Positions 14,528 through 23,085 of a stretch of 64,000 nt of DNA are shown piece after piece. Location of the stretch: positions 744,001 through 808,000 of the forward strand of contig NZ_CP053346.1 of assembly GCF_013113735.1 (NCBI RefSeq), read 5' to 3'. Below the pieces are notes generated by a model. It saw only the letters and a program-made list of their open reading frames with translations. It ran no database searches and was not told the origin of the DNA. Made by a program: the position numbers and the translations under genes. Each line of letters starts with the position of its first letter. Position 1 is the stretch's first letter. The DNA comes from Sphingomonas sp. AP4-R1. GTDB lineage: Bacteria; Pseudomonadota; Alphaproteobacteria; Sphingomonadales; Sphingomonadaceae.

Positions 14528-17500
14528 ATGATGACGACCTCCTCGATCCACGACCTCCCCCTTCCCTCCGCCGCCGAGCGGGAGCGGATCGCGCGTGAAG
14601 GCATGTATCGCCCCGAACAGGAGAGCGATGCGTGCGGCGTCGGCCTCGTCGCCGCCACCGACGGCAAGGCCTCGCGCCGTGTCGTCACCGCCGCGATCGA
14701 TGCGCTGAAGGCCGTCTGGCATCGCGGCGCCGTGGACGCGGACGGCAAGACCGGCGACGGCGCCGGAATCCACCTCGATATCCCCGCCGCCTTCTTCGAC
14801 GATGCGATCGAGAGCGCCGGCCACCGGCCGCGCCCGAACCGCCTCGCCGTGGGCATGATCTTCCTGCCGCGCACCGATCTGGGCGCGCAGGAGACGTGCC
14901 GCTCGATCATCGAGAGCGAGGTGATCGATTTCGGCTACACCATCTATGGCTGGCGCCAGGTGCCCGTCGACATTTCGGTGATCGGCGAGAAGGCGATGCT
15001 GACGCGTCCCGAGATCGAGCAAATCATGATCGCGGGCCCCCTGCCCGAGGACGAGAGCGAAGCGGAGTTCGAGAAGAAGCTCTATCTCGTCCGCCGCCGG
15101 ATCGAAAAGAAGCTGATCGAGGCGCAGGTGCAGGGCTGCTACATCTGCAGCCTTTCCACGCGCTCGATCATCTACAAGGGCCTGTTCCTCGCCGAGGAGC
15201 TGTCGGTCTTCTATCCCGATCTGCGCGACGATCGCTTCGTCAGCCGCGTGGCGATCTTCCACCAGCGTTATTCCACCAACACCTTCCCGCAATGGTGGCT
15301 GGCGCAGCCGTTCCGCTGCCTCGCGCACAATGGCGAGATCAACACCATTCGCGGCAACGTGAACTGGATGAAAAGCCACGAGATCAAGATGGCCTCGTTG
15401 GCGTTCGGCCAGCATTCGGAGGAGATCAAGCCGCTGATCCCGGCCGGCGCCTCCGATACGGCCGCGCTGGACGCCGTATTCGAGACGATCTGCCGCTCCG
15501 GCCGCGATGCGCCGACGGCCAAGCTGATGCTCGTGCCCGAGGCATGGCAGAGCGCCGATCTCGGCGCCGACGTGGGTGCGATGTACAATTATTTCGCCAG
15601 CGTGATGGAGCCGTGGGACGGCCCGGCGGCGCTGGCGATGACGGACGGCCGCTGGGTGGTGGCCGGCGTCGATCGCAACGCTCTCCGCCCACTCCGCACG
15701 CTGCGCACGGCGGACAATCTGCTGATCGTCGGCTCCGAAGCGGGCATGGTGATCGTGCCGGAAAGCTCGGCGGTGGCGAAGGGCCGGATGGGGCCCGGCC
15801 AGATGATCGCGATCGATCTGGAGGAAGGCCGCTTCTACGACGATGCCGCGATCAAGAGCCGGATCGCGTCCGAGGCGCCCTATGGCGAGTGGGTGAAGGG
15901 ATTCCGCACGATGGCGGATCTCAAGGTTCCCGCGGGCGATCATCTGCCCCAGTGGAGCCGCGCCGAGCTGGTCCGTCGTCAGGTCGCCGCAGGCCAGACG
16001 ATGGAGGATATGGAGCTGATCCTCGCGCCGCAGGTCGAGACCGCCAAAGAGGCGATCGGATCGATGGGCGACGATACGCCGCTGGCCGTCATCTCGGACA
16101 AGGCCCGGCTGATCAGCCACTTCTTCCGCCAGAATTTCTCGCAGGTCACCAACCCGCCGATCGACTCGCTGCGCGAAACCCGCGTGATGAGCCTGAAGAC
16201 GCGCTTCGGGAATCTCGCGAACATCCTGGACACCGAAGCGCAGCAATCGGGCGTGCTGGTGCTGGATTCGCCGGTGTTGACCAGCACCGACTGGGCGACG
16301 CTGAAGGCCAATTTCGCCACCAGCCATGCCGAGATCGACTGTACCTATGCGGCCAATGGCGGCCCGGATTCGCTCCGCCACGCCATCGCCCGCGTCCGCG
16401 CCGAGGCCGAGCAGGCCGTGCGCGAGGGCAAGAGCGAATTGTTCCTGACGGACGAGGGCGTTTCGGCCGAGCGCGTCTCGATCGCGATGGTGCTGGCCGC
16501 CGCCGCCGTCCACACGCATCTCGTCCGCAAGGGGCTGCGCTCCTATGCGTCGGTCAACGTGCGCTCGGCCGAGTGCCTCGACACGCATTATTATGCGGTG
16601 CTGATCGGCGTGGGCGCCACCACCGTGAACGCCTATCTGGCCGAAGCCGCGATCGCGGACCGCCATGCGCGCGGCCTGTTCGGCAACATCACGCTCGCCG
16701 ATTGCTTCAAGCGCTGGCGCAAGGCGATCGACGAAGGTCTTCTGAAGATCATGTCGAAGATGGGGATCGCGGTGATCTCCTCCTATCGCGGCGGCTATAA
16801 TTTCGAGGCGGTCGGTCTCTCCCGCGCGCTGGTCAACGATCTCTTCCCGGGCATGCCCACGAAGATTTCGGGCGAGGGCTATGCCTCGCTCCAGCTGTCG
16901 GCGAAGATGCGCCACGATCCGGCGTTCGACGAAACCGTCTCGACGCTGCCGATCGGCGGCTTCTATCGCCAGCGCTCGGGCGGCGAGGCGCATGCCTATT
17001 CGGCGCAGCTGATGCACCTGCTGCAGACGTCGGTGACGAACGACAGCTACACGCAATATCTGCAATTCTCGCGCGGCGTGCGCGATCTGCCGCCCATCTA
17101 TCTGCGCGATCTGCTGGAGTTCAACTGGGCCAAGGAACCGATCCCGATCGATTCGGTCGAGGCGATCACCGAGATCCGCAAGCGCTTCGTCACGCCCGGC
17201 ATGTCGCTCGGTGCCCTCTCCCCGGAGGCGCACGAGACGCTGGCGATCGCGATGAACCGGATCGGCGCGAAGGCCGTCTCGGGTGAGGGGGGCGAGGACA
17301 AGCGCCGCTTCACGCCGTACGAGAATGGCGACAACGCCAACTCCGTCATCAAGCAGATCGCATCGGGCCGCTTCGGCGTCACCGCCGAATATCTGGGCTC
17401 GGCCGAAGAGGTGGAGATCAAGGTCGCGCAGGGCGCCAAGCCCGGCGAGGGCGGGCAGCTGCCCGGCTTCAAGGTGACCGAGATGATCGCCAAACTGCGT

Positions 17501-19078
17501 CACTCGACGCCGGGCGTCACGCTGATCTCGCCGCCGCCGCATCACGATATCTATTCGATCGAGGATCTGGCCCAGCTGATCTACGATCTGAAGCAGATCA
17601 ATCCGCGCGCGCGCGTCTGCGTGAAGCTCGTCTCGTCGGCCGGCATCGGCACGGTCGCGGCGGGCGTCGCCAAGGCGCATGCGGATGCGATCCTCGTCGC
17701 CGGCAATGTCGGCGGCACGGGCGCCTCCCCGCAGACTAGCGTGAAGTTCGCCGGCACGCCGTGGGAAATGGGCCTGAGCGAGGTTAATCAGGTGTTGACC
17801 CTCAACGGCCTGCGCCACCGCGTGAAGCTGCGCACCGACGGCGGCCTCAAGACCGGCCGCGACATCGTGATCGCCGCCATCCTCGGCGCCGAGGAATACG
17901 GCATCGGCACGTTGTCGCTGGTGGCGATGGGCTGCATCATGGTGCGCCAGTGCCATTCGAACACCTGCCCGGTGGGCGTCTGCACGCAGGACGATGCGCT
18001 CCGCCAGAAGTTCGTCGGCACGCCCGAGAAGGTCATCAACCTGATGACCTTCATCGCGGAGGAAGTGCGCGAGATCCTGGCCCGCCTCGGCGTCGCCAGC
18101 CTCGACGACATCATCGGCCGCACCGAATTGCTGCGGCAGGTGAGCCGTGGCGCCGAGCATCTCGACGATCTGGATCTCAACCCGATCCTCGCCAAGGTGG
18201 ACGCGCCCGACGACAAGCGCCGCTTCCAGATCCCGACGCATCGTAACGAAGTGCCGGACAGCCTCGACGCGCAGATGATCCGCGACGCCAAGGCCGTGTT
18301 CGAGCGGCGCGAGAAGATGCAGCTGACCTATACGGTGCGGAACACGCACCGCGCGGTCGGCACGCGCTTCTCGGCGGAGATCACCGGCCGCTACGGCATG
18401 GATTCGCTCGCCGAGGGCCATGTCCATGTGAAGCTGCGCGGTTCGGCCGGCCAGTCGCTGGGCGCCTTCGCGGTGAAGGGGCTGACGCTGGAGGTGATGG
18501 GCGAGGCCAACGACTATGTCGGCAAGGGGCTGTCCGGCGGCACGATCATCGTGCGGCCGACCGTCTCCAGCCCGCTGGAAAGCCGCGCCAACACGATCAT
18601 CGGCAACACCGTCCTCTACGGCGCCACCTCGGGCAAATTGTTCGCGGCGGGCCAGGCGGGCGAGCGCTTCGCTGTCCGCAATTCGGGCGCGACCGTGGTG
18701 GTCGAAGGCTGCGGCGCGAACGGCTGCGAATATATGACCGGCGGCACCGCCGTGATCCTCGGCCGCACGGGCGAGAATTTCGGCGCGGGCATGACGGGCG
18801 GCATGGCCTTCGTGCTGGACGAGGATGGCAGCTTCCCGGCCAATGCGAACCCCGAGAGCATCCTGTGGCGCCGCCTCGGCTCCACCTATTGGGAGCAGCG
18901 CCTGCGCTCGCTGATCGCGGCGCACGCGATCGCTACCGACAGCAAATGGTCGAACACGATCCTCGACGATTGGGATCGCTGGCGGGATCGCTTCTGGCAG
19001 GTGGTGCCGAAGGAGATGGTCACCCGGCTCGAACAGCCGCTCGACGATCAGCCGGCGGAGATGGTGGCGGCGGAATAA
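14528..19078 (+). CDS. gltB: Glutamate synthase (NADPH) large subunit
   Basis: A protein of about 1516 residues covering the whole alpha subunit. A short propeptide ends before the catalytic Cys36 in ESDACGVGLV, the N-terminal nucleophile of the class II glutaminase domain. The FMN/2-oxoglutarate synthase domain includes SGEGGEDKRRF and the 3Fe-4S cysteines GCIMVRQCHSNTCPVGV near residues 1136-1150. The C-terminal beta-helix has GGTIIVRP and GGTAVILGRTGENFGAGMTGG. It hydrolyses glutamine and channels ammonia to 2-oxoglutarate using electrons from GltD. GGAAGGA precedes two adjacent ATGs (14528, 14531), either of which could start. A GTG at 14513 overlapping the previous stop is a less likely start. 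Confidence 0.95.
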   Translation: MMTTSSIHDLPLPSAAERERIAREGMYRPEQESDACGVGLVAATDGKASRRVVTAAIDALKAVWHRGAVDADGKTGDGAGIHLDIPAAFFDDAIESAGHRPRPNRLAVGMIFLPRTDLGAQETCRSIIESEVIDFGYTIYGWRQVPVDISVIGEKAMLTRPEIEQIMIAGPLPEDESEAEFEKKLYLVRRRIEKKLIEAQVQGCYICSLSTRSIIYKGLFLAEELSVFYPDLRDDRFVSRVAIFHQRYSTNTFPQWWLAQPFRCLAHNGEINTIRGNVNWMKSHEIKMASLAFGQHSEEIKPLIPAGASDTAALDAVFETICRSGRDAPTAKLMLVPEAWQSADLGADVGAMYNYFASVMEPWDGPAALAMTDGRWVVAGVDRNALRPLRTLRTADNLLIVGSEAGMVIVPESSAVAKGRMGPGQMIAIDLEEGRFYDDAAIKSRIASEAPYGEWVKGFRTMADLKVPAGDHLPQWSRAELVRRQVAAGQTMEDMELILAPQVETAKEAIGSMGDDTPLAVISDKARLISHFFRQNFSQVTNPPIDSLRETRVMSLKTRFGNLANILDTEAQQSGVLVLDSPVLTSTDWATLKANFATSHAEIDCTYAANGGPDSLRHAIARVRAEAEQAVREGKSELFLTDEGVSAERVSIAMVLAAAAVHTHLVRKGLRSYASVNVRSAECLDTHYYAVLIGVGATTVNAYLAEAAIADRHARGLFGNITLADCFKRWRKAIDEGLLKIMSKMGIAVISSYRGGYNFEAVGLSRALVNDLFPGMPTKISGEGYASLQLSAKMRHDPAFDETVSTLPIGGFYRQRSGGEAHAYSAQLMHLLQTSVTNDSYTQYLQFSRGVRDLPPIYLRDLLEFNWAKEPIPIDSVEAITEIRKRFVTPGMSLGALSPEAHETLAIAMNRIGAKAVSGEGGEDKRRFTPYENGDNANSVIKQIASGRFGVTAEYLGSAEEVEIKVAQGAKPGEGGQLPGFKVTEMIAKLRHSTPGVTLISPPPHHDIYSIEDLAQLIYDLKQINPRARVCVKLVSSAGIGTVAAGVAKAHADAILVAGNVGGTGASPQTSVKFAGTPWEMGLSEVNQVLTLNGLRHRVKLRTDGGLKTGRDIVIAAILGAEEYGIGTLSLVAMGCIMVRQCHSNTCPVGVCTQDDALRQKFVGTPEKVINLMTFIAEEVREILARLGVASLDDIIGRTELLRQVSRGAEHLDDLDLNPILAKVDAPDDKRRFQIPTHRNEVPDSLDAQMIRDAKAVFERREKMQLTYTVRNTHRAVGTRFSAEITGRYGMDSLAEGHVHVKLRGSAGQSLGAFAVKGLTLEVMGEANDYVGKGLSGGTIIVRPTVSSPLESRANTIIGNTVLYGATSGKLFAAGQAGERFAVRNSGATVVVEGCGANGCEYMTGGTAVILGRTGENFGAGMTGGMAFVLDEDGSFPANANPESILWRRLGSTYWEQRLRSLIAAHAIATDSKWSNTILDDWDRWRDRFWQVVPKEMVTRLEQPLDDQPAEMVAAE

Positions 19079-19113
19079 TCCGCCGCCGCTTCGAGAGCGG
19101 AAAGAAGAAGGGG

Positions 19114-19253
19114 TTCACGCGGAGGCGCGGAGACGCAGAGGTGTTGCGCCCGCGCGCAGCGCCTCCCCTCCTTTCACCGTCGCGAGAAGATAAAGCCGCT
19201 ACGCGGCGACAGGGCGAACCCTCTCCGCGCCTCTGCGCCTCTGCGTGAAAAAT
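19114..19253. repeat. Intergenic inverted repeat, 'cacgcagaggcgcagagg' family (copy 1)
   Basis: TTCACGCGGAGGCGCGGAGAC... at 19114-19141 is nearly the reverse complement of CTCCGCGCCTCTGCGCCTC... at 19222-19253. About 80 bp lie between the arms. The same element recurs at 29775-29841. It lies between convergent genes and has no coding frame. It resembles a REP/MITE-like dispersed element and may act as a bidirectional terminator. Confidence 0.65.
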
Positions 19254-19352
19254 CTTCCTTCTGCCTTACTCGGCAGGAGGAAGAGACGACGCGGACACGA
19301 CCGGCCGATCGAGATCCCAGCATGCGCTGAGATGACGTCGGCCTCGCCGGCG

Positions 19353-19976
19353 TCAGTCCTTCCAGCCCCAGTAAAGCTGGGCCGGCGGGATGTTGATCGG
19401 CTCGAAGGCGTGATCGATGCGATCGAACGCCAGCGCCATGAAATCGCGACACTTGGGGTTGAACTGATAGACGAGGAAGGCGCCGCCGACGCGCAGCGCC
19501 GCATGCGTTTCGATCGCGATCTTCGGGCCCACGCCCGGCGGCAGCGTCGAGAAAGGCAGGCCCGACAGGACATAATCGGCATGATCATGACCGCGATCGG
19601 CGATGATCTGGCGGACATCGGTGGCCGAGCCATGGACGGGGACGAAGCGCGGATCGTGGAAGCGATCGGCCAGATAGGAGATGAACTCTTCGTTCGTGTC
19701 GATCGCGATATAGGTGGCGTCCGGGCCCATCCGATCGAGAATCGCCTGCGTGAACGTGCCCACGCCCGGCCCATATTCCACGAACAGCTTGGTGTTGTCC
19801 CAGTCCGTACGCGAGAGCATATGGCCGATCAGCTTGTTCGACGACGGGATGATCGAGCCGACCATCACCGGATGCTTCAGGAACTCGCGGAAGAACATGC
19901 CCATGGGGCTCAGCTTCGCCTTGCCGCGTCGCGCTCCGCGCCGCTCGAGCACCTGCTCCCCCGAAGGTGAGGTCAT
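19353..19976 (-). CDS. Class I SAM methyltransferase, phospholipid N-methyltransferase (PmtA)-like
   Basis: A soluble 207-residue methyltransferase. The motif I glycine loop is VEYGPGVGTFTQAIL, the acidic ribose-binding residue follows in YIAIDTNEEF, and a post-motif reads YVLSGLPFSTLPPG. This combination is characteristic of the Sinorhizobium-type phosphatidylethanolamine N-methyltransferase group and its relatives near rRNA adenine dimethylases. The N-terminal segment FFREFLKHPVMVGSIIPSS also fits. It would methylate a lipid head group at the membrane surface; whether phosphatidylethanolamine, ornithine lipid or another substrate cannot be read from the sequence. It has no operon partner: a repeat lies downstream and the upstream gene is divergent. 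Confidence 0.75.
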   Translation of the reverse strand: MTSPSGEQVLERRGARRGKAKLSPMGMFFREFLKHPVMVGSIIPSSNKLIGHMLSRTDWDNTKLFVEYGPGVGTFTQAILDRMGPDATYIAIDTNEEFISYLADRFHDPRFVPVHGSATDVRQIIADRGHDHADYVLSGLPFSTLPPGVGPKIAIETHAALRVGGAFLVYQFNPKCRDFMALAFDRIDHAFEPINIPPAQLYWGWKD

Positions 19977-20082
19977 TACCTAGTCCCTTGTACCGTGTGC
20001 GACCGCGACCCGTCGCAAAAGCGCAACGCAAACGCAAGCGAGCCTTCATTCGGTTCGCCACAAATGCCTTGGGAAGAGACGA

Positions 20083-20418
20083 ATGGACAAGACGAAGCGT
20101 TCCGGCATCGCGGTGATTTTCAAGAGCCTGCGGACGCCCCACGACGACGAAGGCTATGCGGCGGCGGCCGAGGCGATGGATGCCGAAGCGCGCCGCCAGC
20201 CCGGCTATCTCGGCATCGACAGCGTGCGCGACGCGGCCGGCCACGGCATCACGATCAGCTATTGGGCGGACGAAGCGGCCGCCCTCGCCTGGCGCAATCA
20301 CGCCGACCACAGCGCGATCCGCGCGCAGGGGCGGGCGGACTGGTATGAAAGCTACGAGGTGATCGTCGCGGAAATCGGCCGTTCCTATGCGTGGGAAAAA
20401 CCGGCGACTGTCATTTGA
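20083..20418 (+). CDS. Antibiotic-biosynthesis-monooxygenase (ABM) domain protein
   Basis: A 111-residue single-domain protein of the dimeric ferredoxin-like ABM fold. FKSLRTPHDDEGYAAAAEAM is the first strand and helix, QPGYLGIDSVRDAAGHGITISYW forms the core strands, and DEAAALAWRNHADHSAIRAQGR is the second helix. WYESYEVIVAEIGRSYAW closes the sheet. Family members include heme-degrading and quinone-modifying enzymes as well as stress proteins with no known substrate; this one lacks features to decide. It starts 106 bp from the divergent methyltransferase and ends before a strong bidirectional hairpin. Confidence 0.8.
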   Translation: MDKTKRSGIAVIFKSLRTPHDDEGYAAAAEAMDAEARRQPGYLGIDSVRDAAGHGITISYWADEAAALAWRNHADHSAIRAQGRADWYESYEVIVAEIGRSYAWEKPATVI

Positions 20419-20426
20419 CCCTCGCC

Positions 20427-20500
20427 TTCGTCATTCCCGCGCACGCGGGAACCCAGCAGCCGCCGTCGAACTGGGTTCCCGCGTGCGCGGGAATGACGAA
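20427..20500. terminator. Perfect 30-bp inverted repeat between convergent genes
   Basis: 20427-20456 is the exact reverse complement of 20471-20500, with a 14-base loop. The arm core CATTCCCGCGCACGCGGGAA is itself partly self-complementary. It lies between the stops of the ABM gene (plus) and the CDC48 gene (minus), where it can end transcription from both sides. It also looks like a dispersed sphingomonad repeat. Confidence 0.75.
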
Positions 20501-20505
20501 TAGCC

Positions 20506-22791
20506 TTAATTCCGCGGCTTCAGCATCCCCGGCGCAATGAACCCGATCGGCTCCAGCGCGAGCGAATCCTGCTTCAGGCGCGCCTGGATCTGCTCATATT
20601 CGCGCTCGATCTCGGGCGTCACCGAAGCCCGCGTCTCCTCCAGCGCGCGCGCGAAATGCGCCGCCGTCACGATCCGCGAGTCGAGCGACTCGCGCAGAGC
20701 GTTGAGGCCGGCCCGCCGCACCAGATCCTCCAGATCGGCGCCCGAGAAACGCTCGGTCCGCCGCGCCAGCGTCGGCAGATCGACATCGTCGGCCAGCGGC
20801 ATCTTGGCGGTATGGATGCCCAGGATCCGCGCACGCCCCGCCTCGTCCGGCACGGACACGTAGATCAGTTCGTCGAACCGGCCCGGCCGCAGCAAGGCCG
20901 GATCGATCAGGTTCGGGCGATTGGTGGCACCGATCACGACGACCGACTGCAGCTCCTCCAGCCCGTCCATCTCGGCCAGGATCGTGTTGACCACACGCTC
21001 CGTCACCGCCGGCTCGCCGAGTCCACCGCCGCGCGCGGGGACGAGGCTGTCCAGCTCGTCGATGAAGATCACGCACGGGCTCACCTGCCGTGCGCGCGCG
21101 AACAGGCGAGCGATCTGCTGCTCGCTCTCGCCATACCATTTGGAGAGCAGGTCGCTCGATTTGGTCGCGATGAAGTTCGCCTGCGCCTCACGCGCCACGG
21201 CCTTGGCCAGCAGGGTCTTGCCGGTGCCGGGCGGGCCATAGAGCAGGAAGCCCTTGGCGGGGCGGATGCCCAGCCGCCGGAACGCATCCGGATCCTTCAG
21301 CGGCAGTTCGACGCCCTCGCGCAGCCGCTCGCGCGCCTCGTCCTGCCCGCCAATATCGTCCCAGCCCACGTTCGGGGCCTGCACCATCACTTCGCGCATC
21401 GCCGAAGGCTGCACGCGCTTGATCGCCTCCTGGAAATCCTCGCGCGTCACCGAGAGCGTATCCAACACCTCGGGCGGGATCGTCTTCTCCTCGAGGTTCA
21501 GCTGCGGCATGATCCGCCGCACCGCCTCGATCGCGGCCTCGCGCGCCAGCGCGGCCAGATCCGCGCCGACGAAGCCGTAGGTCTGCCGCGCCAGCTCATC
21601 CAGATCGACCCGCTCGCCCAGCGGCATGCCGCGCGCGTGGATGCCGAGAATCTCGCGACGGCCGCGCTCGTCCGGTACGCCGATCACGATCTCGCGATCG
21701 AAGCGGCCCGGCCGTCGCAGCGCTTCGTCCAGCGCCTCGGGCCGGTTGGTCGCGGCCATGATGACGAGGTTTGCGCGCGGCTCCAGCCCGTCCATCAGGG
21801 TCAGCAGCTGCGCGACGAGGCGCTTCTCCGCCTCGCCGGTCGTCTGGCCCCGCTTCGGCGCGATCGAATCGATCTCGTCGATGAAGATGATCGAAGGGGC
21901 GTTCTGCGTCGCCTCCTCGAAGATCTCGCGCAGGCGCTTCTCCGACTCACCATAAGCCGAGCCCATGATCTCCGGCCCGTTGATCAGGAAGAAGTGCGCG
22001 TGGCTTTCATTGGCCACCGCGCGCGCCAGCCGCGTCTTGCCCGTGCCCGGAGGCCCGTACAGCAGCACGCCCTTGGGCGGATCGACGCCGAGACGCTGGA
22101 ACAGTTCGGGATAGCGCAGCGGCAGCTCCACCATCTCGCGCACCTGATCGACCGTGGCGCCGAGCCCGCCGATATCGTCATAGGTGACGTCCGCGCGGCG
22201 GCCGCCATCCTCGCGCACCGGTGTATATTCGGTGCGCAGCTCGACGTCGGTATTCTCGTCGATATGGACGATGCCCTTGGGCGTCGTCGAAATCACGGTG
22301 AGGCGGATTTCCTGCAGCGAGAAAGCCGGCGCGTTCAGCATCGTGCGCAGCGCCGAAGGCATGTCGCCCTGGTCCAGCCTTTGCTGGCCGGTGGTGGCGA
22401 CGACATCGCCCGCCGTGATCGGCCGCATGCCGAAGCTGCGCTTCAGCGCCTCGCCCGATCCCTGCAGCCGCAGATTCTGTTGTGCAGGTGCGAAGACGAC
22501 GCGCTGCGCGGGCTGGCTCGCGGCCTTCTTCACCTCGACGAAATCGCCCGATCCCACGCCGGCATTGGCGCGCTGCAGACCGTCCAGCCGCAGGATATCG
22601 AGCCCTTCGTCTTCCGGATAGGGCAGCACGGCGCGCGCGGGAGTGCCCCTGCGGCCGACAATCTCCACCACATCGCCCTCGGTCAGCCCGAGCGCGCCCA
22701 TCGTCGCACGCGAAAGCCGCGCCAGCCCGCGACCGGAATCGTCCGGCCGGGCATTCGCCACCTGCAGCTTGCGTGTTTCGCTATCGGCCAT
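20506..22791 (-). CDS. CDC48/p97-family AAA+ ATPase
   Basis: A 761-residue protein with the full CDC48/VAT plan. Residues 1-190 form the N-terminal double-psi barrel pair (GLARLSRATMGALGLTEGDVVEI, RLDGLQRANAGVGSGDFVEV). D1 has Walker A GPPGTGKTR at 246-253 and Walker B IIFIDEIDSIAPKRG. D2 has GPPGTGKTLLAKAVA near residue 520, VIFIDELDSLVPARGG, and the pore motif KWYGESE. Arg fingers (RRPGRFDREI, LRPGRFDELI) are present in both rings. Archaeal and eukaryotic relatives form hexamers that pull proteins out of complexes for degradation. Bacterial copies exist in some lineages, and their partners are poorly known. No protease or adaptor gene is adjacent. A strong terminator hairpin lies about 110 bp upstream of the ATG. 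Confidence 0.93.
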   Translation of the reverse strand: MADSETRKLQVANARPDDSGRGLARLSRATMGALGLTEGDVVEIVGRRGTPARAVLPYPEDEGLDILRLDGLQRANAGVGSGDFVEVKKAASQPAQRVVFAPAQQNLRLQGSGEALKRSFGMRPITAGDVVATTGQQRLDQGDMPSALRTMLNAPAFSLQEIRLTVISTTPKGIVHIDENTDVELRTEYTPVREDGGRRADVTYDDIGGLGATVDQVREMVELPLRYPELFQRLGVDPPKGVLLYGPPGTGKTRLARAVANESHAHFFLINGPEIMGSAYGESEKRLREIFEEATQNAPSIIFIDEIDSIAPKRGQTTGEAEKRLVAQLLTLMDGLEPRANLVIMAATNRPEALDEALRRPGRFDREIVIGVPDERGRREILGIHARGMPLGERVDLDELARQTYGFVGADLAALAREAAIEAVRRIMPQLNLEEKTIPPEVLDTLSVTREDFQEAIKRVQPSAMREVMVQAPNVGWDDIGGQDEARERLREGVELPLKDPDAFRRLGIRPAKGFLLYGPPGTGKTLLAKAVAREAQANFIATKSSDLLSKWYGESEQQIARLFARARQVSPCVIFIDELDSLVPARGGGLGEPAVTERVVNTILAEMDGLEELQSVVVIGATNRPNLIDPALLRPGRFDELIYVSVPDEAGRARILGIHTAKMPLADDVDLPTLARRTERFSGADLEDLVRRAGLNALRESLDSRIVTAAHFARALEETRASVTPEIEREYEQIQARLKQDSLALEPIGFIAPGMLKPRN

Positions 22792-22900
22792 TCTGCCCTC
22801 TCTCTTCGCGGCTCATGCAGATAGGGAGGCATGGCGACATTGCGAAGTCCCCCGGCAAGGCGAAGTCCCGCAACGGGAGTGCAGCGCGGGGAGCGCAGAT

Positions 22901-22933
22901 AAAAAAAGGGCCAGCCCCGAAAGGCCGGCCCTT
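22901..22933 (-). terminator. Intrinsic terminator on the minus strand upstream of the CDC48 gene
   Basis: On the minus strand AAGGGCCGGCC, loop TTTCGG, GGCTGGCCCTT form an 11-bp stem with one G-T wobble, followed by seven or more T (22901-22907). No annotated minus-strand gene lies upstream; the next gene to the right is LysR on the plus strand. It must therefore end either a CDC48 leader transcript (attenuation) or an unannotated small RNA. Confidence 0.65.
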
Positions 22934-23025
22934 AAGTCTAGGAGAGGATGCCTGAAAGGCGGGTTCTTTATGTCGGCGGGCCGGTTTTTGTGCAAGTGCG
23001 AACGGCGTGGCCGCAGTTGCGAATT

Positions 23026-23055
23026 ACGCAATTTGCATTCATACGCATTTTGCGT
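23026..23055. promoter_or_regulatory. Imperfect dyad upstream of the LysR gene
   Basis: ACGCAA (23026-23031) and TTGCGT (23050-23055) frame an AT-rich centre with further partial symmetry (TGCAT/ACGCA). It lies 30 bp before the LysR ATG. LysR-type regulators usually bind such T-N11-A style dyads upstream of their own or divergent genes. Confidence 0.35.
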
Positions 23056-23085
23056 CTTCCGGAAGCTGCAAGGAAGGAAGCGGAA

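Noticed and set aside
14348..18925. A 1525-codon open frame on the minus strand opposite gltB
   Set aside because: It is the antisense shadow of a long GC-rich gene. The translation is low-complexity Arg/Ala/His/Asp without any family motif, while gltB on the plus strand has every expected motif.
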